DNA of 64,000 nucleotides from Chitinolyticbacter meiyuanensis (GCF_008033135.1 NZ_CP041335.1:1431925-1495924); one strand, 5' to 3'; numbered from the stretch's first letter, positions 43,410 to 53,467 are shown. Notes: generated from the letters alone by a model not told the origin. Numbers and translations are program-made.

Positions 43410-44504
43410 ATGCCGATTTCAGCCATCCAGGACATCATCGCCGATATCCGCAACGGGAAGATGGTCATCCTCGTCGACGAGGAAGATCGCGAGAACGAGG
43501 GCGACATCGTGATCGCTGCCGAGTTCGTCACCCCGGAGGCGATCAACTTCATGGCCAAGCACGCGCGTGGCCTGATCTGCCTGACGTTGTCGGCCGAGCG
43601 TTGCAAGCAGCTCAACCTGCCCCTGATGGTGAACCATAACGGTTCCAGCCACGGCACCAACTTCACGGTGTCGATCGAGGCAGCCGAAGGCGTATCCACC
43701 GGCATTTCCGCCTATGACCGCGCGCTCACCGTACAGAAGGCGGTGGCGTTCGACGCCAAGCCCAGCGATATCGTTTCCCCTGGTCATATCTTTCCGCTGC
43801 TGGCCCAGCCGGGCGGCGTGCTGGTGCGTGCCGGTCATACCGAGGCCGGTTGCGATCTGGCGCAGCTTGCCGGACTGCAGCCCGCATCGGTGATCTGCGA
43901 GGTGATGAACGACGACGGCACCATGGCGCGGCTGCCCGAATTGCTGGCCTTTGCCGAGCAGCACGATCTCAAGGTCGGCACTATCACTGACCTGATCCAT
44001 TACCGTAGCCAGCACGAATCGTTGATCGAATGCATCGGGCGCCGCCGGGTGGATACCTTTGCCGGCGAATTCGAGATGGCGGTGTTCCGCGACAAGATGA
44101 GCGATGCCACCCACCTGGCGCTGGTCAAGGGCCAACCGCAGCCCGATGCGGAAACGCTGGTGCGGGTGCATGAGCCGCTGTCGGTGATCGACTGGCTGGA
44201 CCTGGGCGCATGCAATCATTCCTGGAGCGTGCGCCAGACGCTGACCTCGATCGCCGATGCCGGCTGCGGCGTGATGGTGCTGCTGCACCGGCCCGAAGGT
44301 GGCCAGGAGCTGCTGGCCCGCGCCTTGCCCGAGCTGCAGCTCGAGACGCCGCGCAAGTGGGATCTGCGCACCTTCGGCATCGGCGCGCAGATGTTGCGCT
44401 ACTTGGGCGTGGGCAAGATGCGCGTGCTCTCGCCCGAGCGGCGGATACCCAGCATGGCCGGCTTTGGCCTCGAGATTACCGGCTTCGCCTCGCCGGCGTG
44501 CTGA
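43410..44504 (+). CDS. ribBA: 3,4-dihydroxy-2-butanone 4-phosphate synthase with degenerate GTP cyclohydrolase II domain (RibBX)
   Basis: The N-terminal ~200 residues are a complete RibB domain, with DEEDRENEGDIVIAAEFVTP at 20-39 and RAGHTEAGCDLAQLAG near 145. The C-terminal ~165 residues align in length to RibA but lack its zinc site (C-x2-GD...S-x-x-C) and the GYLRQEGRGIGL catalytic motif. This is the RibBX variant reported in Proteobacteria, where a separate ribA supplies GTP cyclohydrolase II. So the protein makes the four-carbon precursor of riboflavin, and the C-terminal half may be regulatory. ATG at 43410. ribH follows after 63 bases. Confidence 0.9.
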   Translation: MPISAIQDIIADIRNGKMVILVDEEDRENEGDIVIAAEFVTPEAINFMAKHARGLICLTLSAERCKQLNLPLMVNHNGSSHGTNFTVSIEAAEGVSTGISAYDRALTVQKAVAFDAKPSDIVSPGHIFPLLAQPGGVLVRAGHTEAGCDLAQLAGLQPASVICEVMNDDGTMARLPELLAFAEQHDLKVGTITDLIHYRSQHESLIECIGRRRVDTFAGEFEMAVFRDKMSDATHLALVKGQPQPDAETLVRVHEPLSVIDWLDLGACNHSWSVRQTLTSIADAGCGVMVLLHRPEGGQELLARALPELQLETPRKWDLRTFGIGAQMLRYLGVGKMRVLSPERRIPSMAGFGLEITGFASPAC

Positions 44505-44567
44505 GCGAGTCGGACCGATACCCCTGTCCCGGCGTGCAGCCGGGGCGCTTCATTGCAGGATGCAACC

Positions 44568-45035
44568 ATGAGCTTTACCCCCAACCGCGAACAGACGCTG
44601 CCCGACCTTGACGGTCGCGGCTTGCGCATCGGCATCGTCACCTGCCGCTTCAACGAGGCCATCTGCGGTGCGCTCAATGCCGCGTGCAGCAGCGAGCTGC
44701 AACGGCTTGGCGTCACCGAGATCGCCCACTACCCGGTGCCGGGCGCGTTGGAAGCCCCGCTGGCGCTGCAGGCGCTGGCCCGCACTGGCCGGTTCGATGC
44801 GCTGGTGGCCCTCGGCTGCATCATCCGTGGCGAAACCTATCACTTCGAACTCGTTGCCAACGAATCGGGCGCCGGGGTGACGCGCGTCGGGCTCGACGCC
44901 GGCATTCCGATTGCCAATGCCATCCTCACCGTCGAGAACGAAGAGCAGGCCATAGCCCGCCAGACCGACAAGGGCGTCGATGCCGCGCGCGTCGCCGTCG
45001 AGATGGCCCAACTCCTGAAACAGATCGCCGCATAA
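44568..45035 (+). CDS. ribH: 6,7-dimethyl-8-ribityllumazine synthase
   Basis: This enzyme (155 residues) condenses the ribityl pyrimidine with dihydroxybutanone phosphate. Motifs are [31 protein letters not shown] near 62, and [14 protein letters not shown] with the catalytic His near 90. The ATG at 44568 is eight bases after AGGA. The GC-rich hairpin CCCGGC/GCCGGG (44528-44544) lies in the gap from ribBX but has no T-tract. Confidence 0.95.
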   Translation: MSFTPNREQTLPDLDGRGLRIGIVTCRFNEAICGALNAACSSELQRLGVTEIAHYPVPGALEAPLALQALARTGRFDALVALGCIIRGETYHFELVANESGAGVTRVGLDAGIPIANAILTVENEEQAIARQTDKGVDAARVAVEMAQLLKQIAA

Positions 45036-45044
45036 GGCCAGACC

Positions 45045-45536
45045 ATGACCGAAGAGCAACACATCCCCATTCCCGCTGAACCGGCCAAGCCGAAGTCGGC
45101 CCGCCGCCGCGCCCGCGAGTTTGCCGTGCAGGGCATCTACCAGTGGCAGCTGACCGGCGATACCGTCAGTGGCATCGAGCGCTACCTGAAGGAAAGCAGC
45201 ACCGCCTTCGGCCGCGCCGATGAGGCGCTGTTCCGCACCATCCTCTACGGCGTGCTGAAGGACCCGGCCGCGCTGCGCGATGCGCTGGAACCGCATATCG
45301 ACCGCCCGTTCGAGGAAGTGAGCCCGGTGGAGGCGGCGGTGTTGTTTGCCAGCGGTTTCGAGATCCTGCACACGCCCGACACGCCGTACCCGGTCATCGT
45401 CAACGAGGCGATCGAGCTTGCCAAGACTTTCGGCGGCACCGACGGTCACCGTTTCGTCAACGGCGTGCTCGACAAGCTGGCCGCCACCGTGCGGGCGGCC
45501 GAGGTAGAGGCGGTCCGCGCCAAGCGCCGCGGCTGA
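45045..45536 (+). CDS. nusB: Transcription antitermination factor NusB
   Basis: This protein (163 residues) binds boxA with NusE in rRNA antitermination. The helical bundle starts at SARRRAREFAVQGIYQWQL (the family RRxARExAxQALY motif). Later motifs PVEAAVLFASGFEIL and YPVIVNEAIELAKTFGG match the family. It starts 9 bases after ribH and is followed by thiL after 2 bases, the usual ribH-nusB-thiL-pgpA order. Confidence 0.95.
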   Translation: MTEEQHIPIPAEPAKPKSARRRAREFAVQGIYQWQLTGDTVSGIERYLKESSTAFGRADEALFRTILYGVLKDPAALRDALEPHIDRPFEEVSPVEAAVLFASGFEILHTPDTPYPVIVNEAIELAKTFGGTDGHRFVNGVLDKLAATVRAAEVEAVRAKRRG

Positions 45537-45538
45537 CC

Positions 45539-46495
45539 GTGAACGAATTCGAGCTGATCGCCCGCTATTTCCAGCGCCCCGCCAAGCGGGCGCTGCTGGG
45601 TGTCGGCGACGATTGCGCGCTGTTGGCGCCGCGGCCCGGCATGGCGCTCGCGGTGTCGGTGGACATGCTGGTCGAGGGGCGCCATTTCTTCGCCGACGTC
45701 GATCCCGAAGCGCTGGGGCACAAGGCGCTGGCGGTCAATCTATCCGACCTCGCGGCAATGGGCGCGCAGCCGGCGTGGTGCACGCTGGCGCTGGCCTTGC
45801 CGCGCGCCGATGCCGACTGGTTGGCCGCGTTCGCCCGTGGTTTCTATGCGCTGGCCGAAGCGAGCGGCATCGAGCTGGTTGGTGGCGACACCACGCGCGG
45901 CCCATTGACGATCTCGATCCAGGTTGCCGGTGAAGTGCCGCTCGGCCAGCCACTGCTGCGCAGCGGTGCCCAGCCGGGTGACGAGGTATGGGTGTCCGGT
46001 GAGCTGGGCGCGGCTGCAGCTGCGGTGATGGTGCGACAAGGTCAGCAACTGGTCCTCGATGCGTCGGCAATGGCGCATTGCGCCGAGCGGCTCGACCGGC
46101 CGACACCGCGCCTTGAGCTCGGTCAGCGGCTGCGTGGGCTGGCCACGGCGGCGCTCGATCTCTCCGATGGCCTGGTCGGCGATCTGGCGCATATCTGTGA
46201 GCGCTCGTCCTGCGGCGCGGTGCTCGATTGGTCACGCATTCCACGCTCCCCGATGCTGGCGGGCTTGCCGGAACCGCTGCAGCAGCAACTGGCTTTGGCG
46301 GGCGGGGATGACTACGAGCTGTGCTTCACCGCGCCGGCGGCACGTAGCGCACGAATTCGCGAGCTGGCCCAGGCATTGGGGCTGCCGTTGAGCTGCGTCG
46401 GCCGGATCGAGGTTGGCAGCGGCGTGCGGGTCGAGGATGGCCGGGCGCAGGCAGTGACGCTGGCGCAGCACGGCTACGACCACTTCGCTGCATGA
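45539..46495 (+). CDS. thiL: Thiamine-monophosphate kinase
   Basis: This enzyme (318 residues) phosphorylates thiamine monophosphate to the diphosphate cofactor. Motifs are GVGDDCALL near residue 21, VDMLVEGRHF, HKALAVNLSDLAAMGA, and DLSDGLVGDLAHI near 206. It has a GTG start two bases after nusB stops. The 3' end overlaps pgpA by four bases. Confidence 0.95.
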   Translation: MNEFELIARYFQRPAKRALLGVGDDCALLAPRPGMALAVSVDMLVEGRHFFADVDPEALGHKALAVNLSDLAAMGAQPAWCTLALALPRADADWLAAFARGFYALAEASGIELVGGDTTRGPLTISIQVAGEVPLGQPLLRSGAQPGDEVWVSGELGAAAAAVMVRQGQQLVLDASAMAHCAERLDRPTPRLELGQRLRGLATAALDLSDGLVGDLAHICERSSCGAVLDWSRIPRSPMLAGLPEPLQQQLALAGGDDYELCFTAPAARSARIRELAQALGLPLSCVGRIEVGSGVRVEDGRAQAVTLAQHGYDHFAA

Positions 46496-46992
46496 CGCAC
46501 CCCGCTTCCAGTCTGGTCCGCCCGACCTGGCGCTTCCTCACGGCCCACCCGGCCCACTTCATCGCACTGGGTTTCGGCAGCGGACTCGCCCGGCGCGCAC
46601 CGGGCACCTGGGGCACGTTGCTGGCCCTGCCGCTCTACGCAGTGTTGGGGTTGCTGCTGTCGCCCATTCAGATTGCCTGGTTGTGCCTGCCGGCATTCGC
46701 GCTGGGGTGCTGGGCGGCTTCGCGTACCGGGCGGGCGCTTGGCGTGCATGACCATGGCGGCATCGTCGTCGACGAGATCGTCGCCATGTGGCTGGTGTTG
46801 TGCACGGTGCCGTTCACCGTGCTCGGCTGGGGCCTGGCATTTGCCACGTTCCGCCTGTTCGACATCGTGAAGCCATGGCCGATACGCTGGTTTGATCGCA
46901 AGGTGCACGGCGGTTTTGGCGTGATGTTCGACGATATCGTGGCAGCAGGCTACGCGATTGCGCTGCTCTGGGTGCTGTTGCACTGGCTGTGA
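46492..46992 (+). CDS. pgpA: Phosphatidylglycerophosphatase A
   Basis: This inner-membrane phosphatase (166 residues) makes phosphatidylglycerol. The family motifs GFGSGLARRAPGTWGTL near 35 and DHGGIVVDEIVAMWL near 85-99 are clear, as are several hydrophobic helices. The ATGA overlap with thiL couples translation. A terminator follows. Confidence 0.95.
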   Translation: MTHPASSLVRPTWRFLTAHPAHFIALGFGSGLARRAPGTWGTLLALPLYAVLGLLLSPIQIAWLCLPAFALGCWAASRTGRALGVHDHGGIVVDEIVAMWLVLCTVPFTVLGWGLAFATFRLFDIVKPWPIRWFDRKVHGGFGVMFDDIVAAGYAIALLWVLLHWL

Positions 46993-47008
46993 ACCGAAAG
47001 GGATAAAC

Positions 47009-47040
47009 AAAAACGGGTGGCTGAGCCACCCGTTTTTTTT
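47009..47040. terminator. Terminator between pgpA and bamC
   Basis: AAAAACGGGTGGC and GCCACCCGTTTTT form a 13-bp stem with loop TGA. The T-run (47033-47040) serves pgpA and the A-tract on the other arm may serve the convergent bamC transcript. Confidence 0.93.
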
Positions 47041-47053
47041 GGCGTTGCGCCGA

Positions 47054-48190
47054 TCAGCGTAACTGGGATTGCAGCGCCGATAGCAGCTTGCCCCGATTGT
47101 CCGCATCGACTACGGAGCCATCTTTGCCGGCCACGGTGAGCAGGGTGCCGTTGACCTGCGGGGCCAAGCGGATTTCGTACTCTGGCTGAACTTTCGCCGT
47201 AGCTTCGTCCTTGCCGCCGAAACCCAGGTTGGACCAGAAGCCGGTTTTCTTTTCCTCGGCGATGTCGGTATCGGCGTGGCGCACGAAATAGACACCCTTG
47301 CTGCGGTCGCGGTCATAGACCACGTAGCCGACCCGATCGAGTGCCAAACCGACACGACGCCAGGCACGATCGAAGTTGTCGTCAATGGCAAGCGCGGCAT
47401 TGTTCTGTACCAGCGTGGCGCGTGGTTTGGCTATCGCAGCCGGCTTGACCACTGCCTTGGCCTGCTCCTCGGTCATGCCAAGGCGCTGCAGCATCAGCGA
47501 CAGCATTTCTGCCTCGAGCTCCGGGTCGGTGGAGCGAGGCACCCACACGGTCTTGGTCTGGGCATCAGCAGCGCCGATCATGGCTTCGTTCGAGCCATCT
47601 GCAAACACTTCTTCCATTCCACGATGTGAAATGTAGATTTCGGTAGTGCCCGCTTCAGCACCTTGCTCAATGCGGGTGCGGAATTTGTCCAGCAGGCCGG
47701 TCGTGATGAACTGATCGGCCACCTTGCGCAGCATCTTGGTCACCCAGTCCTGCGGCAGGTTGGCGCGATTTTCCAGCCAATCGGTTTCCATGATGCCGAT
47801 GCCCGGATTGTCGATCGCTAGCAGGAAACCCTGATCCAGCCAGAATTCGCGGATTTCCGGCCAGACCTTGGCGGGATCACCTTGCACCACCAGCCAGCGT
47901 TGGCCGCCGGCCTGCATCAGCTGGGCCTTGGCGCTCTGTGCAGGTGCTGCCTTCTCGCCTTCGGAGGGTTTAGCCTTGGCGACCGGTTCGACCACGGTCT
48001 TGCCGGGCAGCACGTAGCCACCAGCGTTGGCAGGGGCGGTCAAATCCGGTGGGATTTCGAGACTGTTCTTGGAGATGTTGTCGCTGCCGGAGCGGTAATC
48101 GACCTTGCGTTGCATCAGGATGTCGTCCGAGCTGCAGGCAGCGAGGGCTGCGGTGAGCAGGACGAACAGCAGGCGGGGCTTCACGTTCAT
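47054..48190 (-). CDS. bamC: Outer-membrane protein assembly lipoprotein BamC
   Basis: This BAM-complex lipoprotein has 378 residues. The lipobox LTAALAAC puts the lipidated Cys near residue 19. A long polar linker with the conserved SLEIPPDLT precedes two helix-grip domains (RWLVVQGDPAKVWPEIREFW near 100, and RAWRRVGLALDRVGYVVYDR near 280). It lies just downstream of dapA, as in E. coli (dapA-nlpB). Confidence 0.92.
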   Translation of the reverse strand: MNVKPRLLFVLLTAALAACSSDDILMQRKVDYRSGSDNISKNSLEIPPDLTAPANAGGYVLPGKTVVEPVAKAKPSEGEKAAPAQSAKAQLMQAGGQRWLVVQGDPAKVWPEIREFWLDQGFLLAIDNPGIGIMETDWLENRANLPQDWVTKMLRKVADQFITTGLLDKFRTRIEQGAEAGTTEIYISHRGMEEVFADGSNEAMIGAADAQTKTVWVPRSTDPELEAEMLSLMLQRLGMTEEQAKAVVKPAAIAKPRATLVQNNAALAIDDNFDRAWRRVGLALDRVGYVVYDRDRSKGVYFVRHADTDIAEEKKTGFWSNLGFGGKDEATAKVQPEYEIRLAPQVNGTLLTVAGKDGSVVDADNRGKLLSALQSQLR

Positions 48191-48217
48191 GAACTGGCTT
48201 CGCGTTAAGGGTTGCGG

Positions 48218-49093
48218 TTACAGCGCACCGGCCATCTGCATGGCCTGGCGGACGACGTCTTGGGCACCGTCGGACAAGCGGGTGAGCGGCAGGCGGATGC
48301 CGGGCCCGATCAGGCCCATTTCCTCCAGCGCCCACTTCACCGGAATGGGGTTGGCTTCGACGAACAGGTGCTTGTGCAGCCCCTGCAGGCTGTTGTTGAG
48401 TTCGCGGGCAGTGGCGATGTCCCCGGCGAGTGCAGCGGTACACATCTGCTGCATGCGACCGGGTGCAACATTGGTGGTGACCGAGATCACGCCATGGCCG
48501 CCCAGCAATAAGAAGGCGAGGGCCGAGCCGTCATCGCCGCTGTAGAGCAGGAAATCCTTGGGAGCACGGCGAACCAGATCGGCAGCGCGTTCGAGGTTGC
48601 CGGTGGCTTCCTTGATGCCGACGATGCCGGACACTGCCGCCAGGCGCAGCACGGTATCGTTGCTCATATCGGCAACGGTGCGACCGGGGACGTTGTAAAG
48701 CAGCGTCGGCAGGCCGCCTTGTTCGGCGATGGCCTTGTAGTGCTGGTACAGGCCTTCCTGGGTCGGCTTGTTGTAGTAGGGCACGACCGAGAGGCCATAG
48801 GCGGCGCCAACGGCCTTGGCGCGTTGCGACAGGTGGATCGCTTCGCGGGTGGAGTTGGCGCCGGTGCCGGCGATCACTGGCACCCGGCCAGCGGCCTGTT
48901 CCACCACCACGCGGACGACCTCGATGTGCTCTTCGACATCCACTGTGGGCGATTCGCCGGTGGTGCCGACTGCGACGATGGCTTGCGTGCCTTCCTTGAT
49001 GTGCCAGTCGACCAGTTTGCGCAGACGGTCGAAATCGAGACGTCCGTCGTCAAACATGGGGGTGACAATTGCCACCAGGCTACCTGTCAGCAT
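48218..49093 (-). CDS. dapA: 4-hydroxy-tetrahydrodipicolinate synthase
   Basis: This is the first enzyme of the lysine/diaminopimelate branch, 291 residues. Motifs are GTTGESPTV near 43-51, [11 protein letters not shown] near 132, and the Schiff-base lysine in GIKEATGN near 160. It begins [13 protein letters not shown], as most proteobacterial DapA do. It is cotranscribed with bamC 27 bases downstream. Confidence 0.97.
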   Translation of the reverse strand: MLTGSLVAIVTPMFDDGRLDFDRLRKLVDWHIKEGTQAIVAVGTTGESPTVDVEEHIEVVRVVVEQAAGRVPVIAGTGANSTREAIHLSQRAKAVGAAYGLSVVPYYNKPTQEGLYQHYKAIAEQGGLPTLLYNVPGRTVADMSNDTVLRLAAVSGIVGIKEATGNLERAADLVRRAPKDFLLYSGDDGSALAFLLLGGHGVISVTTNVAPGRMQQMCTAALAGDIATARELNNSLQGLHKHLFVEANPIPVKWALEEMGLIGPGIRLPLTRLSDGAQDVVRQAMQMAGAL

Positions 49094-49207
49094 GGGCCGC
49101 TTACCTGTCCGAATGGGTTGGATCGAAGTGGGGCATTCTAACCGAAGCGACGAGCGCCGGGAAACACGGTGCCGTGTGGCATTGCTGACATCCGGCCCGA
49201 CGGCGCT

Positions 49208-52200
49208 TCAGTCGGTTTTCTGCGTGAAACCGGTCTTGCGCTGCAGCCAGCTGCCCAGGTCGTCGAGCCAGGTGAACACCACCGGCACCACCACCAGCGT
49301 GAGCAACGTGGAGGTGATCACCCCGCCGATGATGGCATGTGCCATCGGTGCGCGTTGTTCGGCGCCGTCGCCGACGGCGAGTGCCAGCGGCAGCATGCCC
49401 ATCACCATGGCGGCGGTGGTCATCAGGATGGGGCGCAGCCGCTCGCGCCCGGCTTCGGCGATCGCCTCGGCGCGCTCGCGTCCTTCGCGGCGCAGGTGAT
49501 TGACGAAATCGACCAGCAGGATGGCGTTCTTGGTGACGAGGCCCATCAGCATGATCACGCCGATGATGGAGAAGATGTTCAGCGTGCTGCGCATCAACAG
49601 CAGCGCCAGCAGCACGCCGACCAGCGATAGCGGCAACGACGTCATGATGGCGAGCGGCTGCAGGAAATGGCCGAACTGCGAGGCGAGGATCATGTAGATG
49701 AAGATCACGCCGAGCGCCAGCGCGGCCATCGCGTAGCCGGCCGATTCGGCCATGTCCTTGGCATCGCCTTCGGCGACGAAGCGGTAGCCCGGCGGCAGCT
49801 TGAAGCCGGCCTGCAGCTTGTCGATCTCGGTCTGGACCTCGCCGGTGGTGCCGTCGGCGACGTTGGCGGTGATGTTCACCTCGCGAAACAGGTTGCGACG
49901 GCTGATCTGCACCGGCGTTGTCGATTCGGTGACCCGGGCGAGCTCGGACAGCGGCACCATGTTCGGATTGCCGGCCGCGTCGGTGCGCGGGCTGGCGAGG
50001 TAGAGCGTGCCCAGCATGGCATTGTCGCTGCGCGCGGCCCGATCGAGCCGCACGTTCACGTCGTAGTTCTCGCCATCGGGTGCCTGCCAGGTACTGGCAG
50101 CGTCGCCGGCGATCAGCGGTCGCAGTGCATTGCCGATTTGCTGCGGGGTCAGGCCCAGGCTGGCGGCGCGATCACGGTCGATGTCGACATTGAACGCTGG
50201 TTGTGGCGCCTTCATGCTCGAATCGATGTCGACCACACCGCGGATCTTGCCGAGCTCGGCGGTGAAGCGTTGCGACAGCCGTGATAGTTCGTCGAGGCTG
50301 GGGCCCTGCAGCGAGATGCGGATCGGCTTGCCGTCCGGCCCGCCGCCGCCGAAGGGCTCCAGCGAGCGGATCTCGACACCGGCCACCCGCGTGATCGCCG
50401 TGCGCATCAGTGGCAGCAGCACGTCCTGACCGCGGGTGCGTTCCTTCTTCGGGGTGAGGAAGATCATCATCGTGCCGTTGTGCTTGCCTTGGGCGTGACC
50501 GGTATTGATGGTGACGTAGGTGCTGCGCACTTCGGGGAAATCGCGTTTGAGCACGGTTTCGATCTGCCGTGATTTGGCGGCGGTGTAATCGAGGTTGGAG
50601 CCAACCGGGGTGGAGAACTCCAGCGACAGCTTGGACAGATCGGCCTTGGGCACGAATTCACTGCCGATGAAGCGGGCCAGCGTGAACGCGGCGACCAGGC
50701 TGGCGATGGCGATGGCGATCACGGCGATCCGGTGCGCCAGGCTCCAGCGGATCAGCCGGCTGTAGCGCTCGGCCAACCAGGTCATGCCGTCTTCCAGCTT
50801 GTCGAGCAGCTTGCCGAGCGGGCGCTTGCCGCCATGCACATGCGGGTCTGGCCACACCGACGACAGCATCGGATCGAGCGTGAACGACACGAACATCGAG
50901 ATCAGCACCGCCGCACATACGGTGATGCCGAACTGGTGGAAGAACTGGCCGATGATGCCGCCCATGAAGCCCACCGGCAGGAACACGGCGACGATGGTCG
51001 AGGTGGTGGCAAGCACTGCGAGGCCGATCTCGGCGGTGCCGTCGAGCGCTGCACGTGTGTGGTTCTTGCCCATGGCAGCATGGCGCACGATGTTCTCGCG
51101 TACCACGATGGCATCGTCGATCAGCAGGCCGATGCACAGCGATAGCGCCATCATCGTCATCACATTGATCGAGAAGCCCGACACCGACAGCGCGAAGAAG
51201 GTGCCGATCAGCGCCACCGGCAGGGTGAGGCCGGTGATCACCGTGGAGCGCCAGGAGCCGAGGAACAGGAACACGATGGCGACGGTGAGCAGCGCCCCTT
51301 CGATCAGCGTGGCGCGCACGTCCGACAGCGAGGCGCGGATGCCTTCTGCATTGTCGTACAGCGTGGTGAGCTTGACCCCGGTGCTGGCCAGCTCCTGATT
51401 GAGCTCGGCGGCCACTTCCTGCACGCTGTCGCTCACTGCCACGGTATTGGCCTTGCTCACCTTCATCAGGTCGAGCGTGATGGCACGCTTGCCGTTCACC
51501 AGCGCCAGCGTCTCGTCTTCGGCCTGGCCGTCCTCGATGGTGGCGACGTTTTCCAGATAGATCGGCGCGCCGTTGCGCCAGGCCACCACGATGCGGCCGA
51601 AATCAGCCGGCGTCTTCAGCCGGCCACGGATCTGGATCACCCGCTCCTGGTTGGCAGTGGTCAGCGTGCCGACCGGAATCTCGGTGTTCTGCGCGCGGAT
51701 CGCGTCCATCACTTCGTTCACGCCAAGCTTGAGCGAAGCCAGTTCGGCTGGATGCAGGCGGATGTTCACCTGCCGCGCCAGGCCGCCGATCAGCGCAGCC
51801 TGGCCGATACCCTGGATGGTCTCGAAGCGCTTCTTGATCACCTGGTCGGCCAGCGTGGTCATTTCGCGTGGCGTCATGGTGTCGCTCTGGATTGCCAGCG
51901 ACACGATGGGCGCATCTTCGGGGCTGAAGCGGGTGATCACCGGGTCTTCGACTTCGTCGCGAAATCCCGGCGTGACGGCGGCGATCTTCTCGCGCACGTT
52001 CTGCACCGCGATCTCGGGGTCGACGCTGAGCTCGAACTCGGCCACGACCACCGACAGGCCCTGGTAGCTGTATGAATACAGTGTCTTCAGCCCACTGACG
52101 GTATTGGCCGCCTCCTCGATCTTGCGGCTGACATCGCTTTCCACGATCTCGGGCGAGGCGCCGGGATAGCTGGTCGAGACCACCACCACCGGAAACTTCA

Positions 52201-52318
52201 CATCCGGAAATTCCTCGACCGGCAGCCGGTCGATCGAGAACAGGCCCAGCACCAGCAACGACAGCATCATCATCGTTGCGAAGACCGGATTCTGGATACT
52301 GATGCGGGTGAACCACAT
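49208..52318 (-). CDS. RND efflux pump, inner-membrane transporter
   Basis: This 1036-residue resistance-nodulation-division pump exchanges protons for drugs or other hydrophobic compounds. The N-terminus TRISIQNPVFATMMMLSLLV, the porter-domain start VVVSTSYPGASPEIVESDVS, and the proton-relay helix with GLLIDDAIVVREN near 400-412 (Asp pair) are intact. A second repeat follows with LPLSLVGVLLAL and LMGLVTKNAILLVDFVN. It resembles the multidrug/MdtBC-like HAE-1 group rather than metal pumps. It lies 33 bases after its adaptor. No outer-membrane factor gene is adjacent. Confidence 0.93.
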   Translation of the reverse strand: MWFTRISIQNPVFATMMMLSLLVLGLFSIDRLPVEEFPDVKFPVVVVSTSYPGASPEIVESDVSRKIEEAANTVSGLKTLYSYSYQGLSVVVAEFELSVDPEIAVQNVREKIAAVTPGFRDEVEDPVITRFSPEDAPIVSLAIQSDTMTPREMTTLADQVIKKRFETIQGIGQAALIGGLARQVNIRLHPAELASLKLGVNEVMDAIRAQNTEIPVGTLTTANQERVIQIRGRLKTPADFGRIVVAWRNGAPIYLENVATIEDGQAEDETLALVNGKRAITLDLMKVSKANTVAVSDSVQEVAAELNQELASTGVKLTTLYDNAEGIRASLSDVRATLIEGALLTVAIVFLFLGSWRSTVITGLTLPVALIGTFFALSVSGFSINVMTMMALSLCIGLLIDDAIVVRENIVRHAAMGKNHTRAALDGTAEIGLAVLATTSTIVAVFLPVGFMGGIIGQFFHQFGITVCAAVLISMFVSFTLDPMLSSVWPDPHVHGGKRPLGKLLDKLEDGMTWLAERYSRLIRWSLAHRIAVIAIAIASLVAAFTLARFIGSEFVPKADLSKLSLEFSTPVGSNLDYTAAKSRQIETVLKRDFPEVRSTYVTINTGHAQGKHNGTMMIFLTPKKERTRGQDVLLPLMRTAITRVAGVEIRSLEPFGGGGPDGKPIRISLQGPSLDELSRLSQRFTAELGKIRGVVDIDSSMKAPQPAFNVDIDRDRAASLGLTPQQIGNALRPLIAGDAASTWQAPDGENYDVNVRLDRAARSDNAMLGTLYLASPRTDAAGNPNMVPLSELARVTESTTPVQISRRNLFREVNITANVADGTTGEVQTEIDKLQAGFKLPPGYRFVAEGDAKDMAESAGYAMAALALGVIFIYMILASQFGHFLQPLAIMTSLPLSLVGVLLALLLMRSTLNIFSIIGVIMLMGLVTKNAILLVDFVNHLRREGRERAEAIAEAGRERLRPILMTTAAMVMGMLPLALAVGDGAEQRAPMAHAIIGGVITSTLLTLVVVPVVFTWLDDLGSWLQRKTGFTQKTD

Positions 52319-52351
52319 GGGGGGACGGTCCTGCGCGGAAGGGGGGAGGGG

Positions 52352-53467
52352 TTACTGCTTCGGGGTGCCGACGATGGCAACGGCGGTGCCTGGCGGCAGG
52401 CTGATGTTGCCGGCCAATACCTGCGTACCGGTGGCGATGCCGGTTGCGATCTCGACCCGATCGCGCTTGGGATCGCTGGCGCCCAGCGTCACGTTGCGGC
52501 GTACCAGCTTGCCCTGCTCGATGGCGAGCACGTAGTGCTGTTTGCCATCGGCATGCACCGCCTGCAGCGGCAGGCTGGGTACGGCACGACGGGTATCGAG
52601 CACCAGCAGGCCATCGGCAAACAGGCCGCTGCGCAAGGCACCATCTGGATTGGGGACGCGCAGGTACAGGGCAATCGTTTTGGTCGACTCGTCCACAGTG
52701 GGATTGATGCGGTTGATGGTGCCGGTGAAGGGCTGCTGATAGCCCTGCACGTTGAAGGTCACCGTCTGGCCCAGCGCGACTTCGGCGATCTGCGCGGATG
52801 GAACATTCGCGACCAGTTCCAGCTCGGCAAGGTCGACCACGGTCAGCAAAGAGCTGTTGATGCCCACATGCTGGCCCGGCTCGATCTGGCGGCTGGCGAT
52901 GGTGCCGTTGAATGGTGCGCGTACGGTGGCATTGGCGATGGCTTGTTCGGAGAGGCCCAATTGCGCCAGTGCTGCGCGCTCGTCCGCCGCAGCAGCTTGC
53001 AGCTCGCTCTGCGTGTTGTCGAAGGCATTTTTGGAAATGAAGTTCTGCGCCAGCAGGTCCGCGTTGCGGCGTGACAGTTTCTGTTGATAGGCGAGCTGCT
53101 CGCGGCTTTTGGCGAGTTGGGCCGCCGATACCGCGCGTTGGCGTTCCAGATCGGCGGTATCAAAGCGAGCCAGCACCTGGCCGGTGCGTACCGCGTCGCC
53201 TGGCCGCACTTCCACCGCAGCAATCCGCCCTTCCACCTGTGCGGTCAGCGTTGTTTGCTGCAACGCAGCCAGCGTGCCGGTCAAGGGCAGTGCGCGCTCC
53301 AGATCCGCCGGTGCCACGCGGGCGACATCGACGGCTGCCAGCTCTACCGCGGCTCGTGTCGAGGTTTGTTTGGCCGCTGGCGGTGCCTTGCCGTTGGCCA
53401 AGCTCAGCCACACGGCGACCCCCACGGCGACGATGGCGACGGTGATGATGGCAATGCGCACTTTCAT
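52352..53467 (-). CDS. RND efflux periplasmic adaptor (membrane fusion protein)
   Basis: This 371-residue periplasmic adaptor has an N-terminal membrane anchor or signal (IAIITVAIVAVGVAVWLSLA). A lipoyl/barrel-sandwich half-motif (TAQVEGRIAAVEVRPGDAVR near 75) is followed by a coiled-coil hairpin (~105-165) and the matching second half (VRAPFNGTIASRQIEPGQHV). I took the ATG at 53467, since the upstream extension is unlike a signal peptide. It is first in the operon with the pump. Confidence 0.92.
   Translation of the reverse strand: MKVRIAIITVAIVAVGVAVWLSLANGKAPPAAKQTSTRAAVELAAVDVARVAPADLERALPLTGTLAALQQTTLTAQVEGRIAAVEVRPGDAVRTGQVLARFDTADLERQRAVSAAQLAKSREQLAYQQKLSRRNADLLAQNFISKNAFDNTQSELQAAAADERAALAQLGLSEQAIANATVRAPFNGTIASRQIEPGQHVGINSSLLTVVDLAELELVANVPSAQIAEVALGQTVTFNVQGYQQPFTGTINRINPTVDESTKTIALYLRVPNPDGALRSGLFADGLLVLDTRRAVPSLPLQAVHADGKQHYVLAIEQGKLVRRNVTLGASDPKRDRVEIATGIATGTQVLAGNISLPPGTAVAIVGTPKQ

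Noticed and set aside
44528..44544. CCCGGC/GCCGGG hairpin between ribBX and ribH as an FMN riboswitch or terminator
   Set aside because: It lacks both the conserved RFN-element sequence blocks and a T-tract. Probably only an intercistronic hairpin.
49164..49177. Palindrome ACACGGTGCCGTGT between dapA and the RND pump
   Set aside because: A terminator would need a T-run after it and none is present. The two-base centre cannot form a stable loop, and no regulator context exists.
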